Of a DNA stretch of 64,000 bases, positions 50,261-61,825 are shown in pieces (the first letter of the stretch is position 1; the number at the start of each line of letters is the position of its first letter). The position numbers were made by a program, and so were the translations under genes. Under the pieces are notes generated by a model, which saw only the letters and a list, made by a program, of their open reading frames with translations, made no database searches and had not been told where the DNA came from. Source of the DNA: Sindora glabra (lineage: Eukaryota; Streptophyta; Magnoliopsida; Fabales; Fabaceae); assembly GCA_020226215.1 (NCBI GenBank), contig CM035234.1:16272713-16336712 (forward strand). Direction: 5' to 3'.

Positions 50261-52260
50261 TTTGAATTAATTTCCAATCTTTTTCTGTTTTAATGATTTG
50301 AACCTAAAATATTGGGTAATGTGTTAAATGGTTTATTGATATGCTTGGTGAAATTGGTTAAAAACCTATGACTCCCTGTCATAAGTTGGACTAGTATAAA
50401 TTATCCTCTCGTTCATATGTATTCTAAATCATTTATCCTTTTTATGAAAGCAAAGGGTTTCTTATTATCCAAGTGATATATTTCTAATACTTATATGATA
50501 TTTTATCCTCCCTCTCTGGGTGATCATACTATGGCTAAGTTTGTCGGAACTTCAAATTTAACAGCGTAAAAAAGCAGGAAAAAGAATGAAAGCCTGTAAT
50601 TTTTGTTGTAAGTTATAGAAGTACAAGTTGTTATCTGATTTTCTGTATTTCATGTATCAATGTGTTTTGAGATATTAGAGTAAGTTTAATTTTAAAGGCA
50701 AATAGTTTTTTCTAAGAATAAATATTTTTTATATCAATTACTTTCGATAACACTTAATTATTTTAATCATTATGTATAAGATAAGTATTTTCCATCAATT
50801 ATTATTCTCAAGTGCCTATCTCTTGATTCTAAGTATTTAGTTAGGAAAAGCTCAGTAGTAACCCTTGCTTAGCTCCCTGAAGTTGTATCCAAACTAATAA
50901 AAGTTCGAGTCAAAATTTTCCAACCTTAAAATTTCCCTACCCATGTGGCCTTCATACTAGTTTTCAATTCATCATTTCATATATACAATTGTATTTTGAG
51001 TATTGGATTACCCGTATTTCATCTGGCAAAGAAAATTTCATTTTCCACAATTTGTCAGTGGTACATTCTTACGCATCTTAATCAATAAATACTCATAATA
51101 TCAGTTATGATGCTGTAATGTTATTTTAGGAATTTTGCATTCCATCATGTTTAAGGCTTAAAGTCAAAACTGTATATATGTACATTAAGAAGATTACCAC
51201 TTCTCTTATTAAAAAAATGTACTCCTAAAATCATTTTTTTTCTATAACACTTTATTAACAATCAAATTTCGTGCATTTTAATCCATAAATAATTTCAATG
51301 TTCTTTGAGGGAAATTGGTAATAGCTACCAGTAATGATGGGTTTCATTTTTTCTTTTTGATTTAGTAAAAAAAAAAATATTTCTATTTTATTTTAAAATA
51401 GGGATGCTTGAATTTTTTTCCTTGACTAAATATCAAAAGTTTGAATTTGATCCGATACTATAATCTTCTTTTTGTGGATTGGGATTAATTAGCTTATTTG
51501 GCTGTCGCTGTACAGAAGTTTCGAGCAAAAATTGACATATATTAAAGTGGATTTAAATTTAATATATTGTGTAAACCAGTTTTATACTTTCATCTTTCTT
51601 TATATTGTTATGTTAATTAAAATTATTAAAACTAACTTATTGTTGGTAAAAATTATTAATTACTGTTATTTTTTCAAAGACATGTCATTTTTTAATTCAC
51701 TAATAGTATAAAATATTTTAAATTGATAGTGCATTAAATATAGACTCTACTAAAATTGAACAATTTTATAATAAAAATTAGAAAATAAGATTGAGATTTT
51801 AGTGAAAGTTAATAAACCAAAAGATAATGAAAATATGAGTTATTTGAGTTATGTAAAATGTCATGTAAATAGCCTAGTCAAAAAACCTAATAGAGTTAGG
51901 CTATTTAGTAATATTATGCATTTTTAAAAAAGTTAGAAAGTAAATTTATTTCCAATAAAATTTAAGGAATAAAATTGAAACTTTGTCTCTATTTGTTTTT
52001 CAAAAGATAATTTCTAAAGGAAAATCTAAATTCTTTTCTTTTTGTATATACATGAATGAGTATCATATATTTTTATCTCTTGTGATTTAAAAAATGATAT
52101 TTAGAAATATAATAATCCTAGAAGTTATCTTCCATCAAATTTATTACAATAATTACTTTAGTGAAAGTTAGAAGATCAGAAATGTGATTTTACTATTAGA
52201 GAGTTCGAACATCACTTACATTCATCGATGAAAATATATCTCGCAATTGACTTGAATAGT
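50261..52260. repeat. Spacer block A (spacer 3), with internal deletions
   Basis: Matches 6800-8960 of spacer 1. About 200 bp equivalent to 7170-7380 are missing near 50580, and the RNase H fragment and block B are absent: the sequence goes directly into the 3' flank of copy 4 at about 52260. The site of the large spacer 2 retrotransposon is intact near 51320. Confidence 0.6.
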
Positions 52261-52782
52261 TGTTCTTTTAGGTTCATTACAGCAAAAGAACCTCACAATC
52301 TCTACAACTCTGTTCTCTGAAAATTCTTTCTAATTACTATTGCATTTCTGCCTTTCCATAAATTATAACAAATTCAAAACGATTAACACAAAACTAGGAT
52401 ATATCCCATGTTTACACACTCCATGGTTATAATTGATAGATCCCACATACCATTATACTAAATATAACAATCCAAAATGAAAACAAAAACACAAAGGAAT
52501 TGTATAAATTCAAACAAAGATTTATATTTTATACATCGATGATATAATTATATTTACACCAGCACCACATGAAACTCTGTCGCACATTCCATATTTTTTC
52601 CAAGTGCAATAAGATGACATGAACGTTTGGGAAAACATGAAACACATAACAATGTTTCGTGTGCTGTTAATGTAAGTATAACTACGATATCAACGAATGC
52701 CCTAAAATAATTGCCAACACTACACGCAAGCTTAATGACCCTGATGCTGAAATTTCTAGCATTCTTGCCATAAGTAAACTGT
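52261..52782. other. 3' flank of SDR copy 4
   Basis: Matches the 3' flanks of copies 1-3 in reduced length. It probably includes the 3' UTR. Confidence 0.45.
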
Positions 52783-53866
52783 TTATAAAGATCGAAAGGT
52801 TGTCACTTCACCTCTAAAGAAGAACAGGCCAGATGGACCACCATTAGGTAGCAAAGCCAACCTTACAACTACTTCAGCACCTTCATCAGGAGTGAGGTGG
52901 CCTGAATTGAAATTGATATCTGTTTTCACGTAACCTGGGCAGACTGCATTAATGCAGAAAGATGGGTATTTCTTGGCAAGAATCCTTGTGTAACCATTCA
53001 ATGCAGCTTTTGAAACTATATATGCAGACATAGCAACAGGCCAGCCTTTGGTTTCCAATGAGCCCTCTTTAAAATCTTTGAGAAATTGACTTAGAACCTC
53101 ATCCAATTTTTCTTCTCTTAGGGTTTCAGCATTGCTCAACACACCTTTAGCCCATCCACTCGGCATTCTCTGCATCATCATCATCGGCAACAAAAATTAT
53201 GTTCTGTCTCACAATTATATTATATATGATTTCTGACTCAATAAACCCTTGAAAGTTGCAAGTTTTAATGAAGGTTTAACACAAAAATCATAAAACTTAC
53301 AACTTTTTTTATAAAATGTTGGTAATTTGTACGGACATTGCAACTTTTCGTAACCCAATTTACCGAGAATTGATGGTAATTTTCATGGAATAAAAAATAA
53401 AGGTATACTTTTTCAAAAAAGTTGGCCATTGATTATCATTCTAAACAGGATTGTAAAAAGTTAATTAGAATTACATACCTCCAACTTCCCTGCTGAAGAA
53501 GAGACATTGACAATTCTCGGTGAGTCTGAGAACTCTAGGAGGGGAATGAATGCTTCACACACTCTTTTGGTACCATAGTAGTTTGTTCTAACACCTGCTT
53601 CAGCATTTTCATAATCTTGGCTTGAAACTTTACTCCAGTCAATATCAGTAATTTTTATCTTCAAGAACCAGTAATTAGAAGGGATTCAGTACGTTGTTTT
53701 CACACGGACATTGGCACGTCTGGAATCCTGAGATAATTTGTCCTACTCTAAAAAAAGAATGGTATACATGGATAGTTATGTCTTATTAATAGGACACAAA
53801 ATAAGTGGTTAGGATTTGAAACTGTTATTAACATTAGTTTTTTTTATTGCTATTGTAGTCTTCCAC

Positions 53867-53908
<42 letters not shown>

Positions 53909-55318
53909 GCGTGCGTGCGTGCGTGTGTGTGAGAGAGAGATATGCGCTCATCAGTTTAGATCGGATTGTGTGTATGTGTAATACCTCCTAAATACGTTCT
54001 ATATGGACTAAAAAGTGCATACCCCAGCAGCTAGTGAAGCTAGCAAATCATCACGGTGCATGGTTCCTCCAAGAATTCCTGCATTATTCACCTACACAAA
54101 CATTTCAAAATTAAAACATTCCCATAACTATTCTCAATAATTATTTTCAAACAATAAAAAGGTTAAACTAAGATTTTTAATTTGCTTCCCTACCATAAGT
54201 AGATCTAACTAAAATCAAAATGTGAACTAACATGAGAAGTAAGATATATGGAAAAAAAGTTCTTCAGATCAAGTCCAGGATTGGAGAAAGATACATGATC
54301 CACTATTTTATACATAAAGCTAAGGTTTTAAATTGCAGTCACAAGAACAATATTTTAGCATCCGCAATTTTCTATAATTTTGCAGTCGCAACTTGCATTA
54401 GTCGTATTTCTCCCCAATTTTACTAGTCACACCAAAATTCCAATTGCAGTCACAATTGTAACAACAATTTAAAATCATGCATAAAGCCAAATACTGTTTT
54501 CACGCCATTTTAGATGTGAGTGCACAATCCTTACATGAGAGTGGGTCCTATATTTTGAGTTTCATGTCTAGATAAGAAGACATGAGAATAGCTTCACTTA
54601 TCATAAAACGTAGCACAATACAGATAGTCAGATACACACCAAAACTAGTAAAATTGCATTTTATAGTTTTCATTTGCATCTGAATATATGCCCATATTTA
54701 CCTGAATTATGGCAAATTTACTTCAGTTGGTTATAATATGTGAAAAGAGCTAATATATGTATACCAAGATATCAAGTTTTCCAAACTTAGTTTTGATGAA
54801 ATTTGCAAGGGAATCAATGCTAGCTGGTTCAGCCACTTCAAGCAGATGGAAAAGCACTTCCCCGAATACACCCAGATCCTTTATTTTGTCAACAGCTTCA
54901 AGATCCTTCTTCTCATCTCTGGCTGTTAATACCACTGTGATTCCACTCGCAGCCAATTGCTTGCATATCCCAAACCCAATTCCTCTGTTTGCTCCTGTAA
55001 CAACAGCATACCTAGAAACCAAATTCAGGAAAATTTAAGTGAGACATAAAATTTTTTTGAGTTTTATATTATAAATTTTATTTTATATAATTTATGCTAT
55101 GATTATAACTTTATTACAGGTAACAATATTGTGGAGAAACGCTGGAAAATATGGCTATTGAGAATCAAATTAATAAGAATTGTAATTGTAAAATTTAACA
55201 TAGGAGGAAATATTGGAATTGTGAAATCACAGTACAATCAATCTACAAGGTTTTCTGAAGAAAACCAAAAGATATGATAGAAGTGGAGGAAACAATACCT
55301 TCTTGTTACTTCTGCCAT
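52783..55318 (-). CDS. SDR copy 4, (+)-neomenthol dehydrogenase / salutaridine reductase-like, intact
   Basis: Five exons on the minus strand: 55299-55318, 54765-55011, 54023-54091, 53479-53658 and 52783-53169, all introns GT..AG. They join without a stop to 300 residues, the usual size for this family. Residues 12-19 are TGANRGIG (NADP(H) turn), 91-94 NNAG, N138 in TNYYGTK, S166 in NVSSSAG, and Y222/K226 in YIVSK, so the N-S-Y-K tetrad is complete. The roughly 55 residues between S166 and Y222 form the long lid segment that sets this family apart from short classical SDRs. Known relatives reduce ketones of monoterpenes or alkaloids, or act on small carbonyls in defence, in the cytosol with NADPH. 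There is no signal peptide. The substrate cannot be told from sequence. It differs from copies 1-3 by three extra residues before Y222 and a longer tail (FRSL). Confidence 0.9.
53867..53942. repeat. Compound microsatellite in intron 3 of copy 4
   Basis: (TA)n of about 19 units, then (GTGC)n, (TG)n and (GA)n. Absent from the equivalent intron of the other copies. Confidence 0.9.
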
Positions 55319-55352
55319 GTTGCTGGCTGCCGTAAACGAATGGGAATGAACG

Positions 55353-55362
55353 ATATATATAG
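55353..55362 (-). promoter_or_regulatory. TATA box of SDR copy 4
   Basis: CTATATATAT on the minus strand, 35-44 nt before the ATG at 55318. The best TATA match of the four copies. If transcription starts about 30 nt after it, the 5' leader is only about 5-15 nt. Confidence 0.55.
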
Positions 55363-55619
55363 TATCTGTTTCTATAGGTTTTCGGTTAGAATATTATCAT
55401 TCTTAAAAAAATATCATATTTCTGACTTTTCCTTTCTTTTAGTTAAAATAAAATTCTGGATCAAATAGTCAAACAATATGGGATACCCGTTCACTGAAAG
55501 CGAAATATGATTGAACATCTTTATGAGAAATAATAATAAAAAAAACTTTTAACATTTCATGATTCTTTGTGTTACTTTGCATTAAATATTGCATGGTAAC
55601 TCCTCGCAACTTCAATGAT
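55363..55619 (-). promoter_or_regulatory. Proximal promoter region of SDR copy 4
   Basis: Aligns with the regions upstream of copies 1 and 3. No individual factor site is claimed. Confidence 0.4.
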
Positions 55620-56155
55620 ATTTGGACGTGCATGTAACTCATAAGTTAACTTATAACTGATAGTTAATAATTGATCAGTTAACTAATTGAATTAAAAGTA
55701 TTTAATAAAATTATTTATTAAATTAGCTAAAAAATAAAAAGACATAAAAATAGTTTAATATATATAAATAGATATAAATTAAATTAATTTATATTTATTT
55801 TGACATTAAGTTATATTGATACAATAAATATATTTAAAATAAAATTATAATGACCTAAAATTTAATTTATTTTTTTATTACAAATTTAGGTACTCATTAT
55901 TTATTAACTATTTAAATAAGGATATAATTATCTAAAATATAATTAAGGACATATATTGTTAATTAATTAAAAAAGAAGGATAAATATGAGAAAAAAATAG
56001 ATAAGCTACAAGTTATTAGCTATAAGTTATCTATAATAGCTTATTATCAGAGTTTAGTTTTCGCAATAAGCTTGTGCAACTAACTTATTACTTATTGACC
56101 AATTCAATAAATTATGAGCTAACTTATTTATTGTGCTAAATACAAATTTTCTTAG
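55620..56155. mobile_element. MITE-like insertion in the promoter of copy 4
   Basis: The match to copies 1 and 3 breaks after CAACTTCAATGATAT and resumes at CAAAATTGGAAGAAC. The roughly 535 bp between are AT-rich, non-coding and partly self-complementary: CATAAGTTAACTTATAA-like sequence near 55640 and its inverse near 56100, with TTAGCTATAAGTTATCT-type motifs inside. This looks like a hAT-type miniature element. No target duplication is clear. Confidence 0.5.
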
Positions 56156-57383
56156 GCAAAATTGGAAGAACACTCTTTTTTTTTTCAATCTCTTCTATAA
56201 AAAAAATACACAGCCTGCATAATTCATAGAAAATGTTGAATTGTATATAATTAATTCATAAATTGACAATATAAAAATCACAATTTCAGCTATTTGATAT
56301 TATTTTTGAAGCTTGCTTCTCTTTCAATGATCACAATTTGAACCAAAAATGTTAAGTAATGTCTTAAGTGGCTTGTTAAATAACATTATATATGAACTGT
56401 GAAATGGACGTTCCATGTGAGTGGCATAATACGTACGTAGTAATCAAAAGGCTAGATAGACAATTTATATATTCCCTTATACTAATAAATTCTATAATTT
56501 AAGTGGCATAGCTTAGCTCATTGCTTAGAAAATTGTCAATTTGGTTTGTAAATTAATCCATCATTTAATGCGAAGCTTAGCTCATTGCTTTGCTATCAGC
56601 GGCCTTTCAAGTAGGCCAATTTTGAGAAGCAGGTAAGAAACCATTTAGTTGGCGTGATCATTTTTACACTCTCATACTTGAACATTATTATGTTGAAAAC
56701 AATATAAAAAACCCTTTTATAAAGAGTAATCAAAATTCTCTCAATGTGCTGAAAAGAGAACGCTGATAGACTTTAACAAATAAAATTGTAGTAGGAATCA
56801 CCCTCCTTTAGAAGTAATAAAAATCAAACATCTGGAATTTTCAATAATTTCCACTCTTTTCAAGATAAGAGCTCCAGAAAATAAATGTTAAAATAATTTG
56901 AATCTCAAACAAAAAAAATATATATTCAACAGCAAAAAAATTACTCCAATTAAAATATTCTTCGTACAATATCTACTTAGTTAAATAATGGAAAAAGATT
57001 CATAAGATAAATTTCAAATCATTTATCTCTTCAAAAACCAGAAAGTTATAAAAAAGGGAAAAATGAGAACCACCTATTTTCCAACATTTTTTCATGCCTA
57101 AAGGGGAACTCAAAATTTTTACATTCAAAAAGATTGACGATTATGATGAATACATCATTTTCATGTTTAACTCACAATTAATTAATAAAAAATTATTTGA
57201 AATGTGAATATTTTCAATGATAATGTTAACTCAATAAATTTTTTCAAATTGTTCTTATAAGAAGGTGAGTACCTATAATTTTATATTAGGAAAATATTTT
57301 AATCATATAAAAAGGATACATTGCATCCTTATATTCATGTCTCACTCTACCATAATTACCTCGATCACTTTTATCTGGTCTAG
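56156..57383. other. Non-coding distal upstream region of copy 4
   Basis: The first 450 bp match the region upstream of copy 3 (about 40690-41090). The rest is AT-rich with no gene, RNA or mobile element that I can identify. Confidence 0.5.
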
Positions 57384-58140
57384 TGTCACTAGTTAGACTT
57401 GTGACCCCAATGAGCTTCAATTAAAATGAAACTTAGCTAATAAATCAAGTATAAGATGGAAGTTTTGTAGTTCAAATTTGGGATCAGTTAGACTTGTGTA
57501 CTATTTTTTAAATTTTTTTTTAGTTTTGGGGCTTTTCTTATAATTTTGATTAAAGTAACTTATTCAATGCAAATAGTAAAGTACATAGTTTTGATCCTTG
57601 GTTTTTTTCATCTTTTATCGATGTATTTGGTAGTAAAATTCTACTTAGAGAATGGCAAAAAGGCTTTATAACAACTAGAAAAAAGTATGTTTGCTTCTGC
57701 TAAAAGGATTTTTTACTTAAAATGCTCTTTAAAGAAAGTGTCTAACGGCTTTGGTGGTCACTTAGTACAAGTTTAGGGGTTAAAGTGTGTGACTTGGTAC
57801 TTCCTCTACATACTTCCAATAGTGTAATATGGCTTTATATGAATAATTGAAGTAATCTTTCTTCAATTTGTGATATTCTAAATTTACGCTGCTTTTGATT
57901 ACATTTGCTTCCATTTGTTCACATTACATATTTTACATCATTGTTGCCATTTTTTGTGTGTTGGCTGTCTATATGTGTTGTGTATATGCCTACGATTGTC
58001 TCGATTGTGCTATGCTTATATGTTTAGTTTATTAATTCTAAGATTGGATAGTCTATTAACTAAATAATTGACTCATTCCTTAGATGATAAAGGTTAACGT
58101 GCCATGTGGCCTAATTTGATGAGGTGGCTTTGGGTGGCCA
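57384..58140 (+). mobile_element. Solo LTR-like copy of the 43.5-kb gypsy-type family
   Basis: Begins TGTCACTAG and runs collinear with the reverse complement of the LTRs at 43499-44243 and 47451-48219, for example TGTGTTGGCTGTCTATATG and CTATGCTTATATGTTTAGTT near 57955-58030. The 3' end has drifted and is uncertain. No internal sequence or partner LTR is nearby, and no target duplication is clear. Confidence 0.65.
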
Positions 58141-60078
58141 CTAATTTTTTGTTGTTAAACCAATCACTCTATGAGGATATCTAAATATTAGGTTCTTAAG
58201 AATATTACGATTCATAGAATATATGATTTTATGAATCAAATACCCTAATCCACTCGTGGCATAACCTAAACACAAAAGAAAAACTTTTCATTATTTTTGA
58301 AGAATTTTCTCATCAAAAATCACAAAAAAATTGTCAAAAAAATGCTATTTTTGACAAATCTATAATTGATTTTTTGCCATAAAAATTTTAAAATATCTCA
58401 TAAATTCATTAAAAAATATGTTGAAAATCTGTCTAGAAATAAAAAAAAATATTATTTTTCAAAAAAAATCATCAAAATTGATCTTTTTAGTAAATCTTGT
58501 AAATAATAATATGATATTAAATTAAATAAGCATATTTAAATTTATAAATATAATATATAAAATAAATCACATATTGAGTAAAAACACATTATTCGAACGG
58601 AAAATGCTAGAGGTACTGGCACTTTAAATTGGTAGTTCAATTCCTAAAATAAAAGGCGTATTTCCCCCCGTTGATTGAATATAATGGATTTCGAAATTGA
58701 TTAATCTAGTTGTAGAATTTTCAAAGCATATTTTCGATGTCCATTGCCGGTACAAATAGCAGTGTTGTAGTCAAATTATATACCAAAAAGAAATCTCAAT
58801 TTATCCTACTCAATATAATTCAAGTGCATTTCCTAATTCCTGAACCTAATTTAAAACATGAATAGTTAATTTTAATTCTTTAAATCTAATTTCACTTATT
58901 GTTCTAAAAAAATAATTACTGCAATAATTAAGCAACTACGGTTAAAAACATGTACTAACCTCATTTGCAACTAAAGGAAAAACCAAATCAACTCCTAGAC
59001 AAGTTTAAATATGAAACTACACATCAAAATTTTAAAAATATACAATATAAAAAAAAGAAATCATCAAAAAAAATCGATAAAAGTGATAAGCAAATCATAA
59101 TGAAAAATTTAAAATGCAAGAATCAAGTGCGGAAGGAAGCAAAAATCTCTCCAATTTTGAAAGGAATAGAAGCAAGAGGAAATTGTAGAAAGTGTAGAAA
59201 GGAGCGGCGCCTCACATGTAAAGTAATTTTCAAGTTTGCGTCGAATTCTTTTGTCGGAAAATCCATCAAACATTGATTCCTATCGAAAAATCAATCGAAA
59301 TGAACAATAAAATAATTTTTTCTTTTAGTTTTGTGCTAATTTCTCAATGAATTTCTGATTATTTTTTATTATATTAGAAATTAATTTCCAAAAAAATATG
59401 GAAAATTTTTTATCAGAAATCCTCAAAATTCTTTTGCGAAAAATTTGAAAACATTCAAATCTTATTTTCTTTTTTCACAGATTTCCAATGGCTTTTTTAA
59501 TAATTGGAAAAAATATAACTATTTGCATTTTGATTCCATTTTATGATGAATTTCCAATGGAAAAAACCATTGGAAAATTTCCATCGAAAATAACACATAT
59601 TCTAGTAGTGGAATTTGTTTCGCACATCTCTTTTTAGATATTGAAATGGACTCACTTGTAATTTACTCAATTAACAGGTTCTACATAATACTATTGTTTG
59701 GGTTAGAGGAGGTAGCTTTTACATAATCGAAACCGCGGGAAAAGCCGCCCTAAAACTTAACATGACTACTTTGAACTCTCCCTACTTTTATACATCTATT
59801 GTTTTTTCTTAACTAAATCACTTCATGTTATTTCGATATTGTATTTTTTTTTTTAATTTTGACTTTGTTTGTTTAGAAGTTGTCACATCCTAATGTTTTA
59901 AAATGCGATCGGCATGCTCAACCAAGTAGTAGCCTTCGAACTCATGATGAAACTTTCACTTCAAAATAATACAATTTTGTTTAATACAATTCATTACCCA
60001 AAAAAAAAAGATCTCGTAAACATTTGTGTGCACATTAATTCAAACTATCCAACAAAATACGAATTAACTTAGCTCGAA
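58141..60078. other. Intergenic AT-rich DNA, no gene recognised
   Basis: Contains a 103-codon open frame (58965-59276, Lys/Asn/Ser-rich, low complexity) that I do not accept as a gene. Near 59520-59590 are inverted TTCCAATGG/CCATTGGAAA motifs, followed by ATTCTAGTAGTG (59600-59611), which looks like one CACTA end. No partner end was found. Confidence 0.5.
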
Positions 60079-60848
60079 TGTCACAAGCTGGCAGTTATGA
60101 TAGTTCGATAGGAAACCATGCTCGGATTTAGACAAGACTTTGAGAAAAGATCTAGCATGTTGTAAGGGTCCTATGGCTATAATTTGATATCAATCCGGCT
60201 TGCATACTAATTTTCTCAATTTTTTCAAGTTTGGGGGTATTTTAGTCATTTCAGATGGTTCAAGAATTCAGCAGAGTTTGAGAAGCCTGTATTCATGATC
60301 CTTGCATTATTATCTTTGTATCGAATAGTTTTTGAGTGAATCAGACACCCAGAGCATGGCGAAAAAGACTTATGATAGTTCAAGAAAAGCATGTCATTTT
60401 CTATCATTTGAACTTTGGTTCAAAATGCTCTTTAAGGGGGTGAAGTACTCTAAGGGCCTGAGTGATACTTAAGACACTGAGTTAAGGACGGAGTGTGTTG
60501 GCTTATAACTATCCCCTTGCACACTCAAAATTATGGAATGATGCATAAACTAATCGAGCAGAGTGTTCCTCTCCTTATTCAATTGTCCCTTCAGCTCGAA
60601 CAACTCGGAGGCTTCCTATGTGGAAAGATCATGCGGTCTAGTATGCAAGAGAACTTTGATGACATACAATATTTATGCGTGGACATGTTATACATGGGAC
60701 TTGTTGTATGGGCGATAAGTCTTCAATGTCCTACTATCTCTACCAAGCGTGCCAAACGAGGGTTATATAAAAGGAAGGCTGACATGTTTGCCAAGAGTGG
60801 TCAGCATGCGCCGCATGATTTCGATTAGAAAGTCGCCAGCCCGTGACA
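60079..60848 (+). repeat. Left LTR of the 60-kb element
   Basis: 770 bp. A TATA box TATATAAAAG at 60764-60773 marks the U3/R region. The frame at 60493-60828 is an LTR shadow. Confidence 0.85.
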
Positions 60849-60850
60849 TT

Positions 60851-60862
60851 TGGTATCAAAGC
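60851..60862 (+). other. Primer binding site (tRNA-iMet type) of the 60-kb element
   Basis: TGGTATCAAAGC, followed by TAGGTTTG. One change from the usual TGGTATCAGAGC. Confidence 0.8.
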
Positions 60863-61825
60863 TAGGTTTGTGGCAGATAGCCTAAATCGAGTGGGCATAA
60901 TTGGTTTTGATGTGACTTGTCCAATTATATGCGATATATGCGAAGCTATCATTCTCACAAACTCGATGGTAGCATTACCAAAAACTTGACCAAAGGGGTG
61001 CAAGAGATTGGATCGGCTCGAAAAGCTAGCATGCTAGTGGGATTATATTTGAGAAACCGTGGATTGGTATATCGAGCCCAAGCATTTAAGCCAAGTGGGT
61101 TATTTTTCTTGTAAGTTGTGCACGGGACATTAGTTATGCATTCATTCATAGTAAGGGCATCGAGGGATGCAAACCACCATCCTATGGGACGAGGGAATTG
61201 ATGGCTAATCCAGTGGGAGAAGCCTAGGTCTTTCCAGCTTGACTGCCTAAGGGATTGGTGGAACCAGAGGGTGAAGCCATTGGTCTTACTAGTGGGCATG
61301 ACCACAGTTGGAGGGCATGAGCGGATTGTTTTAAAAGGAATGGTCCAAAATCATGTCAAGGAGGTCCGGAGGGATCATCCGTATTGCTCAGGGGAGCATT
61401 GCCAGTGGGCAAAGTAGTTTGCTCTAATGGGAATTTTCCACATCGTGTTAAGATGGTCTAGTAGGGATCACTCGAGTTGCTCGTGGGGAGCATTACTGGT
61501 GGGTATATAGATACTTAAAGGAATATTGCTCAGACAAAGCATAGTCGGATGGGCTAACAATGTGTACAATCTGTAGGTTAGTTAGAGAGCACACAATCAC
61601 CTATAAGATTTGAGAAATGCTAGGGTGCTATAATTTTGATGTAGTGGGCTAGGCTACATAGTTGCTAGAGGAGCAATAGTGATTCGGAGGAATGTAGCAA
61701 ACTAGCACTACATCGTTGCTTGGTCAAGAAGACTTCACAACACTGAGCTCTTATTTGTTCGTGCACAGGGAAAGTGAAGCTCAAGCTAGAGTGGAAGGTG
61801 CTCTATGCTCAACCCTTTCTTGCCA

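Noticed and set aside
58965..59276. 103-codon plus-strand open frame
   Set aside because: Lys/Asn/Ser-rich low-complexity translation of AT-rich intergenic DNA, with no motif and no splice or promoter context.
59600..59611. Possible right end of a second CACTA transposon (ATTCTAGTAGTG)
   Set aside because: No matching CACTACTAGAAT left end was found between 57000 and 59600, so an element cannot be delimited.
60493..60828. 111-codon open frame and others in 60740-61305
   Set aside because: They lie in or next to an LTR, and the second LTR copy does not keep the same frames open.
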